In this document: positions 16,091-24,877 of the stretch, piece by piece
How the letters are laid out: each line of letters opens with the position of its first letter
Numbering within the stretch: the first letter of the stretch is position 1
Assembly (NCBI GenBank): GCA_002352215.1
Contig: DEIB01000009.1
Location: 1-64,000 of the forward strand
Reading direction: 5' to 3'
Source of the DNA: Chthonomonas sp. UBA2785
GTDB taxonomy: Bacteria > Armatimonadota > Fimbriimonadia > Fimbriimonadales > Fimbriimonadaceae
Length of the DNA: 64,000 nt
Translations under genes and position numbers: made by a program
Notes under the pieces: model-generated
Told to the model about the DNA's origin: nothing
What the model saw: only the letters and a program-made list of their open reading frames with translations
Database searches by the model: none

Positions 16091-16168
16091 GAGTGGGAGT
16101 CCCGGCGAGGAAGCGAGGCTACCGCCCAGGCGAGTTTGAGCTCAAGGGGCGCGGGGGAAGAAAGGAAG

Positions 16169-16243
16169 TGGAGCCGACAGCCGGATTCGAACCGGCGACC
16201 TGCTGTTTACGAAACAGCTGCTCTACCACTGAGCTATGTCGGC
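16169..16243 (-). tRNA. tRNA-Thr (CGT anticodon)
   Basis: The cloverleaf folds completely on the minus strand: acceptor GCCGACA/TGTCGGC, D-arm GCTC-AGTGGTA-GAGC, anticodon stem GCTGT/ACAGC with loop TTCGTAA, T-arm GCCGG-TTCGAAT-CCGGC, discriminator T, and CCA encoded. Anticodon CGT reads ACG codons. Confidence 0.95.
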
Positions 16244-16317
16244 GTGCGCCAGCACCTATTATAGGCCAAAAAGGGCACGGCCCCAAGACCGCGCCCTCTG
16301 GCAAATAGGTCCCGCGC

Positions 16318-16992
16318 CTACTTGGTCGCGCGGCGGCGGCGGGCCAGCGCCACCAGCCCGGCCCCTAGCACCAGCATGGTGCCCGGCTCGGGCACAGCCT
16401 GCGAATAGGTCACGTCATCCAGCGCGATCCACCAGCCCTGGCCGAACTTGATCTCCAGTTGCTGCGCGGTCAGCGGGCTCGAGGTGAAATCGTGCAGAAC
16501 GTTGCCGCCCACCGGGTTTGCCGCGTTGGTGGAATACAGCACGTTGCCAAGCCCATCACGCACCGAGATATCCGTGTATTGCGCCGGCCCCGTAGACCAC
16601 AGTGCCGTGCGGAAGGAATGCAGAGAGACCTGGAATCCGGCATCCGCCGTCAGCGTGACGTAGCCGTCATTGGGGACAGCGTTCGAAAAGCTCCCCGACC
16701 ACACAGTGTTCGCCAAATTGCCGTAACCCGTGCCCCATACGCTCAGTCCGGGGAAGGTGCCTGAGGGGTTCTGGGCGCGGTAGGCCACCGTGACGTTGGG
16801 CGTAAAGCCGCCCTCGGCTCCGTACGTCCAGTTGCCCATCGTGGTGGCCGTCACCCGATGGCCGTAATTTGGGGAGCTCACGAGATCGGTGGCACTGACC
16901 ACCGTACCATTCACCTGGTTAAAGGTCAACCGGGTTGCCGAAGCCACCGAACACAGTCCAATCAATGCAAGCGCAAAACCAAGGGTTCGCAT
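16318..16992 (-). CDS. PEP-CTERM sorting-domain protein
   Basis: A 224-residue secreted protein with a signal peptide ending in SVASA and a C-terminal VPEPGTMLVLGAGLVALARRRR tail, i.e. PEP motif, hydrophobic span and basic end as recognised by exosortase. The middle is beta-rich and probably an extracellular lectin-like or structural domain. I chose the second ATG (16992) because TAAACT lies exactly 6 nt before it. No exosortase gene is in the window. Confidence 0.85.
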   Translation of the reverse strand: MRTLGFALALIGLCSVASATRLTFNQVNGTVVSATDLVSSPNYGHRVTATTMGNWTYGAEGGFTPNVTVAYRAQNPSGTFPGLSVWGTGYGNLANTVWSGSFSNAVPNDGYVTLTADAGFQVSLHSFRTALWSTGPAQYTDISVRDGLGNVLYSTNAANPVGGNVLHDFTSSPLTAQQLEIKFGQGWWIALDDVTYSQAVPEPGTMLVLGAGLVALARRRRATK

Positions 16993-16998
16993 GACCAT

Positions 16999-17004
16999 AG
17001 TTTA
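16999..17004 (-). promoter_or_regulatory. -10 box TAAACT of the PEP-CTERM gene
   Basis: TAAACT on the minus strand, 6 nt before the ATG at 16992. This predicts a leaderless mRNA and decides between two candidate ATGs. Confidence 0.5.
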
Positions 17005-17055
17005 ACCCACCCCCCGCAAGATTCTATGTTAAAAGTTGTTGATAGGGAGCGAAGA

Positions 17056-17072
17056 CCCGCAAAATTGCGAGG
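17056..17072. repeat. 17-bp intergenic repeat, copy 1
   Basis: CCCGCAAAATTGCGAGG, identical to 37171-37187. It contains a CGCAA/TTGCG inverted repeat and a CAAAAT hexamer. It lies just past the stop of the sialidase-like gene. Confidence 0.6.
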
Positions 17073-17081
17073 GTGCCCCCA

Positions 17082-18149
17082 TCAAGGCACCGGCAGGGTC
17101 TGTTTCAGCCCATCCACTGCAAAGCCAAGCCGCACCTGCCCTTGGTAGGTGGTCATCCACACCTGCCCCGGCTCGATCTCAAAGAGGGTGGGATAGGCGG
17201 CGTCGGTCTCCCCGCGCCACAGCACCCGGGGCGCGCTCCACGTTCTCCCGTCGTCTTCGCTCCACCGCACGTAAATCTCACGCCGGTACCACGAAGCCCC
17301 GCGCTCACTTCCTTGGTCGGCAAACCGCCGCGTGGTGCGCTGGCCGGTGGGATAGAGCGGGTTGTAGGCCATCAAGATCGTGCCGTCGGCGAGCCGCAGC
17401 AGGCCCGCCGGGGAGCTACTCGCGGGAATCCCCATCGATGCCGGGCGGCTCCATCCGCTGGCCGTCCGCCGCGTCACCCACAGCGAATCCTGGGTGGACC
17501 GCAGTACCGCTATTGCCCCTCCCGGCACCGCCAGCGCCACACCTTCATAGATACCATCGTGGTGCCCGCGCCCGCCGCCGTCCATGGTGCTGCGCCGCCG
17601 CCAGGTGTCACCGTTGTCGGTGCTTTCGTACATCACCGTCACGTTCGTTGGCTTGGCGCTAGTCATCTCCTGCCCCACCGCCACCAGGTGCCCCGGCGCT
17701 ATCTCCGCCAGGCCCCGGCTGGCCCCGGCGTAGGTGACCTGCACCTCTTGGGTCATGCGCCAGGTGGCGCCATTGTCATCGCTCACGGCCACTAGGGTGC
17801 AGGCCTTGCTGCTGGGATTCAAGCGGCGGGCGGCGTTGTCCCACTCGTACCGCAGGGTCCTCCGGTCGATGAAGAATGCCACCACCCGGCCGGATTTCGT
17901 CACCAAAAGGGCCGAATCATTCAGAGCCTCGTAGTCGCCCCCGGGGAACATGCGCGCCCCCTTCCAACTCGCGCCCCCAACCGTGCTGCGCCGAATCCAG
18001 CCGTCGTTGAGGGCCAGAATGTCGCCATTCGCCGCCCGCACAAACGGGCCCAGCGGAATCAGCGGCATGGCCTGCGTGGGCACCACGGCCGCCTCGGCTC
18101 GTACTCCACCCAAGCTCGCCAGGGCCAGAATCACGCTCGCGCTCAGCAT
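17082..18149 (-). CDS. Secreted sialidase-like (BNR/Asp-box) beta-propeller protein
   Basis: A 355-residue exported protein with a signal peptide ending in VRAEA. Three Asp boxes are readable (SDDNGATW, STDNGDTW, SEDDGRTW), spaced as in a six-bladed sialidase propeller. The general fold is exo-alpha-sialidase/BNR. Whether it cleaves sialic acids or another glycan cannot be told. Together with the rhamnosidase and the glycosidase-like gene at 32299 it suggests use of external polysaccharides. Confidence 0.82.
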   Translation of the reverse strand: MLSASVILALASLGGVRAEAAVVPTQAMPLIPLGPFVRAANGDILALNDGWIRRSTVGGASWKGARMFPGGDYEALNDSALLVTKSGRVVAFFIDRRTLRYEWDNAARRLNPSSKACTLVAVSDDNGATWRMTQEVQVTYAGASRGLAEIAPGHLVAVGQEMTSAKPTNVTVMYESTDNGDTWRRRSTMDGGGRGHHDGIYEGVALAVPGGAIAVLRSTQDSLWVTRRTASGWSRPASMGIPASSSPAGLLRLADGTILMAYNPLYPTGQRTTRRFADQGSERGASWYRREIYVRWSEDDGRTWSAPRVLWRGETDAAYPTLFEIEPGQVWMTTYQGQVRLGFAVDGLKQTLPVP

Positions 18150-18292
18150 CTCTGGTAGTTAGACGTCCTCGCCTCCCCTTCCGCACGAGATTCGCCGGTG
18201 TGTCATAATTTCGCCAGCTCTTCGTTGCCCGATCGACCGTATTCCCTCACCGGGAAATTGGGGCGTGCAACCGGAAGACAGAGGAAACAACG

Positions 18293-19381
18293 ATGAGCCA
18301 AGACCTCTTTCCGATCATTGGAATTGACTACGTTCGGCATTTTGTCAACAATGCCCGCGCGACGTCCTTCTTCTACCAACACACGTTTGGGTTCTCCATC
18401 ACGGGCTACACCGGCCTCGAAACGGGCAACCAGAGCGAAGTGGGCTACGCCATGGAGCAAGAAGATGTCCGCCTGTGGTTCAGTGCCCCCGTGCGCCCCG
18501 GCCACCCGATGGCCGAGAAGATCGCCTACCACGGCGACTTTGTGCAAGACATCGCCTTTACGGTGGAAGACTGCGACCTCGCCTTCAAGACGGCGGTAGA
18601 TCGCGGCGCCAAGGTGTGGCACGAGCCGATGACGCTGGAAGATGATTTCGGCCGCGTCCGCATCGCGTCCATCTGCACCTACGGCGACACGGTGCACAGC
18701 CTGGTGCAGCGTGATCAATACAATGGTCCGTTCCTGCCGGGCTTCCGCGCCGAGAACCAGCCGGGCGACCCCATTGGCATCAAGGCCGTGGACCACGCTG
18801 TCGGGAACGTTGAACTCGGCCAGATGAACGTGTGGGTGAAGTGGTACGAGGATGTTCTCGGCTTTAAGAACATGCTCTCCTTCGATGACAAGGACATCTC
18901 CACCGAATACACCGCGCTCATGTCCAAGGTGATGGCGAGCGGAAACGGACGCGTGAAGTTCCCCATCAACGAACCCGCCGCCGGCAAGAAGAAGTCGCAG
19001 ATTGACGAGTACCTTGAGTTCTTCGGGGGCGCGGGCGTGCAGCACGTGGCCATGCAGACCGAGGACATCGTGCACACCGTCAGCCGCCTGAAGGCGCGGG
19101 GCGTCCCGTTCCTCAGCGTGCCGCGCACCTATTACGACATGTTGCCGGACCGCGTGGGCGAAATTGACGAAGACATCGAAGTGCTAGCCGACCTCGGCAT
19201 CCTGGTGGACCGTGACGACGAGGGCTATCTGCTGCAGATCTTCACCAAGCCGGTGACGGACCGCCCGACGTTGTTCTATGAGATCATCCACCGCAAGGGC
19301 GCGCAGTCGTTCGGTAAGGGCAACTTCAAGGCGCTGTTCGAATCCATCGAGCGCGAGCAAGCCCTGCGCGGCACGCTCTAA
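18293..19381 (+). CDS. hppD: 4-hydroxyphenylpyruvate dioxygenase
   Basis: Fe(II) enzyme converting 4-hydroxyphenylpyruvate to homogentisate in tyrosine catabolism, in the cytoplasm. At 362 residues it matches bacterial HPPD. Two vicinal-oxygen-chelate halves are present. The iron triad is readable as H168 (VDHAVGN), H251 (GVQHVAMQ) and E330 (LFYEII). A GAGGAA site precedes the ATG, and TGTCATAAT about 90 nt upstream may be an extended -10. No other tyrosine catabolic gene is adjacent. Confidence 0.95.
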   Translation: MSQDLFPIIGIDYVRHFVNNARATSFFYQHTFGFSITGYTGLETGNQSEVGYAMEQEDVRLWFSAPVRPGHPMAEKIAYHGDFVQDIAFTVEDCDLAFKTAVDRGAKVWHEPMTLEDDFGRVRIASICTYGDTVHSLVQRDQYNGPFLPGFRAENQPGDPIGIKAVDHAVGNVELGQMNVWVKWYEDVLGFKNMLSFDDKDISTEYTALMSKVMASGNGRVKFPINEPAAGKKKSQIDEYLEFFGGAGVQHVAMQTEDIVHTVSRLKARGVPFLSVPRTYYDMLPDRVGEIDEDIEVLADLGILVDRDDEGYLLQIFTKPVTDRPTLFYEIIHRKGAQSFGKGNFKALFESIEREQALRGTL

Positions 19382-19406
19382 ACCGAGCGAACGCCGGGAC
19401 TCTCAG

Positions 19407-19437
19407 ACCCCGCTTCCACCAGGGAGCGGGGTTTTTT
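19407..19437 (+). terminator. Intrinsic terminator of hppD
   Basis: ACCCCGCT (19407-19414) pairs with AGCGGGGT (19425-19432), followed by a run of T. Confidence 0.88.
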
Positions 19438-19495
19438 GTCGTGAAACTTTTTACGCCCGCTTTACGGTGCCGCCGCGCGGTTTCACCATCGGGAT

Positions 19496-20206
19496 ATGGC
19501 GCTTTTGCACCCCAAAACTCTCGGCACGGGCCTCCTCGCCCTCGGCATCGCCACGGTGGCCGTGGCCGCGATTCAGTCCACGCGCGTGCTCATCATCAAT
19601 GGCCGCGAGGCCAGCCAGGATGTCCGCATCATCAATGGCCGGGCTTATGCCCCCATCGCCGACGTGGCCAAGGCGCTGGGCTCGACGGTGGTCATCAATG
19701 GCAACCGCTACGAAATCACCCGCGCGGGTGGCACCAACCAGGTCAACGGCCTGCAGGGCAAAACCGGCGACTGGCTGTTTGATGGTGGCTGGCGCTTCCG
19801 GGTGAACAACGCTTACGAAGCCGATGTTTACGAAGCCAAGAACGACTGGTACGGAGACAACGAGTTTAAGCCTGAAGGCGGCAAGACGATGATCATCGTC
19901 GAATACTCCGCCCGGAATGGGAACAAGGAGATGTTCGGCCTGGATATCGGCCCGACGACCATTGTGGGCAAGGATGGCAGTTCATACAAAGTGGAGAGCA
20001 ACGACTTCCCCTTCGATGGCACCCGCATGTTCAGCCAACCGCTCCTCCCCGGTGCGCAGCTCGATGGCGCGCTGATCTTCTTCGTGCCGCGCGGCTTTGA
20101 GTTCAAGGAGCTGGTGCTGGGCATCGGCGACCTTGCAGGCTACGATGATGCGGTGCGGCCGAAGGAGCGCACGTACTTCCGCGTCCGCCTCACCACCGAC
20201 GAGTGA
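19496..20206 (+). CDS. Stalk-domain (copper amine oxidase N-terminal-like) secreted protein
   Basis: A 236-residue exported protein with an N-terminal hydrophobic signal segment (about 8-25). Residues about 30-80 form the stalk/copper-amine-oxidase N-like unit (VLIINGREASQDVRIINGRAY..IADVAKALG). The C-terminal part is beta-rich and similar in layout to DUF4352/telokin-like domains. There is no catalytic domain, so it is probably an envelope binding or structural protein. Confidence 0.72.
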   Translation: MALLHPKTLGTGLLALGIATVAVAAIQSTRVLIINGREASQDVRIINGRAYAPIADVAKALGSTVVINGNRYEITRAGGTNQVNGLQGKTGDWLFDGGWRFRVNNAYEADVYEAKNDWYGDNEFKPEGGKTMIIVEYSARNGNKEMFGLDIGPTTIVGKDGSSYKVESNDFPFDGTRMFSQPLLPGAQLDGALIFFVPRGFEFKELVLGIGDLAGYDDAVRPKERTYFRVRLTTDE

Positions 20207-20292
20207 GCCCGTCCTCGGGGGAAGTGCTAATGGATTCTCTTCCCCCGGACCTGAACTCCCCCTTTCACCCGCGTCATGCCAAAATCTACGGC

Positions 20293-21678
20293 ATGGCGCA
20301 GTTGGTGGTGAGGATCGGCCACCAGATTGACGCCGACCTTGAAGGCCACCCCCTTTCCTTCACGACCCGTCAGGAGGGCCTCCTTCTCGCCGCTCTGGCC
20401 TTGGCGGATGGGCAAGAGCTGAGCCGACGCCAACTGGCCGCCCAACTCTGGCCAGAAAAGAGCCTCAGCGCCGCCCTGACGAATCTCCGCCAACGTGTTG
20501 CCGCCCTGCGCCGCCACCTGGGTGGCTTGCTTTACATCGACCGAGACTGGATCGCCGTCACGGGAGTGAGTTGTGAAGTCCTGCTGGATGCCTCCTCCCC
20601 GCACTCCCTCGTGGCCCAATGCCAGCAGCTCGCGCAACGGGCTGACGCCGACACCGTGCAAGGCACCAAGCCGTGGTCGCGCGCCGACCTGCAGAACTGG
20701 GTGGACGCCACCATCCGCCTGCAAGCTCCGGCCCGAGAACCGCAAATGGCCGACATGTTCACCCTGCGCGGGCAGTGCGATGATGAGCAGCTGGATGCGG
20801 AGTACCGGCTGCTGGTGAACTGCTTGGTGGGATACTGGGAAGTCCAACAGGGCCAAGCCCTTTGGGCGTGGCAACGCCTGCGCAAGCCGCCGCGCGTTTG
20901 GCTGCACGATCCGGCGCTCGGCCCCGCCCTGGCTCTTCTCTTTGAGATCGCGGGCAATGGCCTCCACCGCCGGGGGCACTGGCACCAGTGCCTGCTCTGC
21001 TTCACCAAGGCGGCCGAGCTCTACCGCACCAACGGCCAAGAGGCACGCGCCCTGATGCTGGAGTTCAAAACTGCTCGCGTCACCATGGACGTGGGACTGC
21101 GCGCCCCCGCTCTCCAGCGATTGCAAGAAGTCCGCGCCCATCCGACGGTGGACGAGCAACCCCTCATGCGGGCCTACATTGACCTCAATTTGGTGTTTGC
21201 CCACACCATTTGCGGGCAAACGTCCGAAGCCCACCGCATCTTCATGGCGGCCACCCGCAGCCAGCATCACCATGCCGCGATTACGGACACGTGGATGTTC
21301 CTGAATGCGTGCACGATGTTCTGCCAAATGGGGGACCGGAAGCGCGCGGTGGAGTGCCTCCATCATGCGGACCAAGCCTATCCGGACGATGCCCAGCCGC
21401 TGGACCGGCAGTGGATTTGGTACCGGGCGGCCGAGATTCTCAGTTACGCCGATCGGGATGAATCCGCCATCTTTGTGGATGCCCTCGCCCGCCGGGCCAC
21501 GATGATGGCGCAGAATGTGATCTCCCCGCTCAACGTCCAGCGGATTGAGGAGATCATCCACCCTTCCATTTCGCGCATCTCCACCTCGCAATGGCTGGCC
21601 CTAGTGCACAAGAGTGAGCGGCAAGACATGACGGAGGCCCACGCCACCGTGATGGAACACCTCGCGGCCCTGGCGTAA
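20293..21678 (+). CDS. SARP-like transcriptional regulator with winged helix and TPR-like repeats
   Basis: A 461-residue cytoplasmic protein. Residues about 1-80 look like an OmpR/SARP winged helix (RQEGLLLAALAL ... LSRRQLAAQLWPEKS ... LTNLRQRVAALRRHLGG), and the remainder is helical with TPR-like character, as in BTAD regulators. It probably acts as a transcription factor; targets are unknown. The frame is open upstream, with an ATG at 20230 behind GGGGGAAG and a non-ATG start at 20203. I prefer 20293 because the conserved domain starts there and CAAAAT lies 7 nt before it. Confidence 0.68.
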   Translation: MAQLVVRIGHQIDADLEGHPLSFTTRQEGLLLAALALADGQELSRRQLAAQLWPEKSLSAALTNLRQRVAALRRHLGGLLYIDRDWIAVTGVSCEVLLDASSPHSLVAQCQQLAQRADADTVQGTKPWSRADLQNWVDATIRLQAPAREPQMADMFTLRGQCDDEQLDAEYRLLVNCLVGYWEVQQGQALWAWQRLRKPPRVWLHDPALGPALALLFEIAGNGLHRRGHWHQCLLCFTKAAELYRTNGQEARALMLEFKTARVTMDVGLRAPALQRLQEVRAHPTVDEQPLMRAYIDLNLVFAHTICGQTSEAHRIFMAATRSQHHHAAITDTWMFLNACTMFCQMGDRKRAVECLHHADQAYPDDAQPLDRQWIWYRAAEILSYADRDESAIFVDALARRATMMAQNVISPLNVQRIEEIIHPSISRISTSQWLALVHKSERQDMTEAHATVMEHLAALA

Positions 21679-21685
21679 ACGCAAA

Positions 21686-21716
21686 GAGCGCCCCGGGCCG
21701 TGTGACCAGGAGCGCT
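21686..21716 (-). terminator. Possible weak terminator after the pyruvate dehydrogenase genes
   Basis: GAGCGC and GCGCTC arms flank a GC-rich loop between the convergent regulator and E1-beta genes. Only a short TTT follows on the minus strand, so this is weak. Confidence 0.3.
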
Positions 21717-21737
21717 CCCTCTTCGTTAGGTTTTTGG

Positions 21738-22754
21738 TCAGAACCGGATCGTCTGCAGCGCGGTTTCCGTGATCTTCTCGACCGACGGGAGCACGTGCAG
21801 TTCCAGCGGCTTCACCCACGGCACCGGAGTGTCGAGGCGAGTGACGCGGGCCGGCGGCGCATCCAGGTAGCGGAACGCCTTCGTCGTCATGCGGGCCAGG
21901 ATTTCCCCAGCAAAGCCGCACGTCATCGGCGCTTCGTTCACCACCACCAGGCGGTTCGTCTTTTGCAGCGAGGCGATGATCGTCTCTTCGTCCAGCGGCA
22001 CCAGCGTGCGGATGTCGATGACTTCCGCCGAATACCCTTCCTTGGCCAAGTTGTCGGCCGCTTCCAAGCAGTGCCACACGTTCTGGCCGTAGGTCACCAG
22101 GGTCACATCGGCGCCTTCGCGCGCAATGCGAGCCTTGCCCAGCGGCACAATCGCGTCGTCACCCGCGTTCAGTTCTTCTTCGATCTCGCGCTTTCGGTAA
22201 AGCTCCTTGATTTCGTAGAACAGCACCGGGTTCGGGTCGCGCAGGGCACTGATCATCAGGCCCTTGGCGTCGCTCGGGGTGCTCGGGCACACAATCTTGA
22301 GGCCCGGGCTGTTGGCAAACCACGCCTCGTTCATCTGGCTGTGATAAAGCGCACCACCGCCATAACCACCCGCGGGGCCGCGAATGACCATCGGAATATT
22401 GACTTCCCCGGCCGTGCGGTAGTGGTAAGTGGCCGTCATGTTGACGATCTGGTCGAAGCCACACGAGATGAAGTCGATGAACTGCATCTCCACCATCACG
22501 GTCTTGCCATTGAGGGCCATGCCGCAGGCGGTGCCCACAATGGCGCCCTCCGAAATCGGCATGTCAATGACACGCTCGGGGCCGAACCGGGCTTGGAGCC
22601 CATCCGTCACGCCAAACGCGCCGCCGAGAATCCCGATGTCCTCGCCCATGGCAATCATGTGCGGGTTGCGGGCCATTTCTTCAGCGATGGCTTCCTTAAT
22701 CGCGGTCAGATAGTTCTTCTTAGTGCCAGCGGCACCATCAATTAGGCTTGCCAT
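21738..22754 (-). CDS. pdhB: Pyruvate dehydrogenase E1 component, beta subunit
   Basis: A 338-residue transketolase-like C-terminal half of an alpha2beta2 E1, which decarboxylates pyruvate (or a related 2-oxo acid) with thiamine diphosphate. Readable family features include AIAEEMARNPHMIAMGEDIG, GGYGGGALYHSQ and the conserved VPLDEETI region. GGAGGTGG precedes the ATG, 3 nt after the alpha-subunit stop. E2 and E3 genes are not in the window, so a branched-chain 2-oxo acid substrate cannot be excluded. Confidence 0.9.
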   Translation of the reverse strand: MASLIDGAAGTKKNYLTAIKEAIAEEMARNPHMIAMGEDIGILGGAFGVTDGLQARFGPERVIDMPISEGAIVGTACGMALNGKTVMVEMQFIDFISCGFDQIVNMTATYHYRTAGEVNIPMVIRGPAGGYGGGALYHSQMNEAWFANSPGLKIVCPSTPSDAKGLMISALRDPNPVLFYEIKELYRKREIEEELNAGDDAIVPLGKARIAREGADVTLVTYGQNVWHCLEAADNLAKEGYSAEVIDIRTLVPLDEETIIASLQKTNRLVVVNEAPMTCGFAGEILARMTTKAFRYLDAPPARVTRLDTPVPWVKPLELHVLPSVEKITETALQTIRF

Positions 22755-22757
22755 GGT

Positions 22758-23864
22758 TTATTCCACCTCCTTGAAGACCCACATGCCGCCCTCTTCCGCC
22801 TCCGGAAGCGGGGACTTGATGGCGTATTGCACGCCCTCGTTGAGGTAGGCCACCACTTCCTCGGGGAAGTCGATGTCGGTCACCTCACCGGCGCCCTTGT
22901 TCTCCGCCAGATGCTGCTCGGCTTCTTCCTTGGTCATGTGACCAAGCGCCACTAGTTGTCGCTTCATCACGGCAATCGGGTCGCGGCTGCGGCCTTCTTC
23001 GACTTCGTCCTTCGGGCGGTACTTGGCCGCGCGGTCGTCGTCGTGGTCGCCGTGGCCGTAGGCGCGGAACGTCTTGCATTCCACGATGCTCGGGCCGTTG
23101 CCAGCGCGAGCGTGCTCCACCGCCATCATCACCTTGTCGTAGACATCCAACACGTCTTGACCGTCGGCGATGAGGCCCGGGATTCCGTAACCGTCGGCGC
23201 GGCGGGCAAAGTCTTCCAGCGAGTACTCCAGGTGCGTCGGGGTGCCGTACGCCCACTGGTTGTTCTCAATGATCGTGATCACCGGCAGCTTGTGTACAGC
23301 GGCGAAGTTGATCGCTTCGTGGAAAATGCCCTGCGCAGTGCTGCCTTCCCCGTTGAACGTGAGGACCACCGCGTCACCACCATCCAGCCGGTCGGCGTAG
23401 ACCACCCCGGCGGCGGCGGGAATCGTCCCGGCCAGCATTGAGGTGCTGTGGATGATGCGCTTGGACTTGCTGCCAATGTGGCTCCAGTTGTCGCGGGCGC
23501 GGCCCGGCGAACCGGCCTTGCCCCACACCTGAGCGCACACTTCTTCAATGGTCATCCCGATGCGGTCCGGGTTGCGCCAGCCTGCATTCATGTCCTTGAG
23601 GAAGAACGCCGGCATATCCCGGTGGATGGGGCTGATCCAGTCGGTGCCCTTCAGACCGAAGAGCGAACCCACCAAAATGGCCTCTTGGTTGTGGGAGCTA
23701 TAGAGCGTGCCGCGCAGGCGACCTCGCTTCTTCTCCTTGATGAGACGCACGTCGAAGTAGCGAGCGAGATAAAGCTGAGTAAGCATCTCGCGCATTTGCT
23801 GCGGCGTCAGCAAGTCACGCGGGCGTGACTGTTCGTTCGAATTCTTGTTTGTCTTGGTGGCCAC
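22758..23864 (-). CDS. pdhA: Pyruvate dehydrogenase E1 component, alpha subunit
   Basis: A 368-residue ThDP-binding subunit. The ThDP motif appears as GEGSTAQGIFHEAINFAA followed by ENNQWAYGTPT, and the phosphorylation-loop-like segment is YGHGDHDDD. The GTG at 23864 behind CGGGAG is preferred over a TTG seven codons upstream, because a TAGACT box overlaps the latter. It forms an operon with the beta subunit. The N-terminus (KTNKNSNEQSRPRD) is polar and probably disordered. Confidence 0.9.
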   Translation of the reverse strand: MATKTNKNSNEQSRPRDLLTPQQMREMLTQLYLARYFDVRLIKEKKRGRLRGTLYSSHNQEAILVGSLFGLKGTDWISPIHRDMPAFFLKDMNAGWRNPDRIGMTIEEVCAQVWGKAGSPGRARDNWSHIGSKSKRIIHSTSMLAGTIPAAAGVVYADRLDGGDAVVLTFNGEGSTAQGIFHEAINFAAVHKLPVITIIENNQWAYGTPTHLEYSLEDFARRADGYGIPGLIADGQDVLDVYDKVMMAVEHARAGNGPSIVECKTFRAYGHGDHDDDRAAKYRPKDEVEEGRSRDPIAVMKRQLVALGHMTKEEAEQHLAENKGAGEVTDIDFPEEVVAYLNEGVQYAIKSPLPEAEEGGMWVFKEVE

Positions 23865-24007
23865 TTTTGGCTCCCGATTGCCCAAAGTCTACGAGTTTTA
23901 CCTTCGAGATATTGTTCAACCCGCCCCGTTACCTAGTCGCATTGGACATTTGGGCGGACTTTTTTAGTGAATGTTCCCAATTGGCGTAAAGTGAGGAGGT
24001 TCGCGCC

Positions 24008-24877
24008 GTGTCCGACTCGCCCGTTTCTCGCCGTTTCACTCGCCGCGAATGCCTGCGGTGGGGGCTCGGCGGCCTCGTGGGCGGCGGCCTGATTTACACA
24101 GGATTCATTGAGCCAAAGTGGCTAGAACTTGTACGCATTGATATATCCGTAGCCGGACTGCCGGCGTCCTTCGAGGGCTACCGGATCGGCCAGATCAGCG
24201 ATATTCACTTCCCCCGCAACATCACGGTGGAGTGGGTGCAGCAGGCCATTGCCATGCTCCGCGCCGAGCAGCCGGATTTGATCGTGGTCACCGGGGATTT
24301 CTTTGACGGCCACGGCCAGACCGGGGTGGTGCCCGACAGCACCGACCTGTTCGCCGGATTGACGGCCCCGGATGGCGTCTTTGGTTGCCTGGGGAACCAC
24401 GACATCGCCCTGGATGCCCGGGGCGTGCTGAAAGAGCTCACTCGCTCCCCCATTGATTTGCTGCTCAACGACCACACCATCCTGGAGCGGCGCGGAGATC
24501 GCTTGGCCCTGGCGAGCATTGATGACCTGATGTACGGCACCCCCCGCCCGGATGAAGCGCTGGGCGGCATCCCCAGCGGGACGCCCACCGTGCTGCTCGC
24601 CCACAATCCCGATACGGCGGAACTGGGCATCGGCGACTACCGGGTCGATATCCAGTTGAGCGGCCACACTCATGGCGGCGAACTCTACATGCCGTTCATC
24701 GGCGAAGCTTATGTCCCCAGCCGCTACGGCAGCAAATTCAGCCGGGGGCTGGTGAGCGGTGCCGCGCACCGGGTGTATGTCAATCGCGGCCTATGCTCGC
24801 CGCGCCACGCCCGGTTCTTGGTTCGCCCCGAAGTGACCCTGATTACGCTGACGCCAGCGCCGTCATCCACTGGCTAA
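24008..24877 (+). CDS. Twin-arginine-exported metallophosphoesterase (YkuE/YaeI-like)
   Basis: A 289-residue calcineurin-like phosphoesterase. All metal-site blocks are readable: QISDIHF, VTGDFFDG, GNHD, AHNPD and SGHTHGGE. The N-terminus SRRFTRRECLRWGLGGLVGGG is a Tat-like signal, so the enzyme probably acts outside the cytoplasmic membrane. Relatives hydrolyse lipid A intermediates or wall phosphates; the substrate here is unknown. The GTG start is preceded by GAGGAGG (7-nt gap), with TAAAGT at 23987-23992 as probable -10. The last 35 bp overlap the convergent trmFO gene. Confidence 0.88.
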   Translation: MSDSPVSRRFTRRECLRWGLGGLVGGGLIYTGFIEPKWLELVRIDISVAGLPASFEGYRIGQISDIHFPRNITVEWVQQAIAMLRAEQPDLIVVTGDFFDGHGQTGVVPDSTDLFAGLTAPDGVFGCLGNHDIALDARGVLKELTRSPIDLLLNDHTILERRGDRLALASIDDLMYGTPRPDEALGGIPSGTPTVLLAHNPDTAELGIGDYRVDIQLSGHTHGGELYMPFIGEAYVPSRYGSKFSRGLVSGAAHRVYVNRGLCSPRHARFLVRPEVTLITLTPAPSSTG

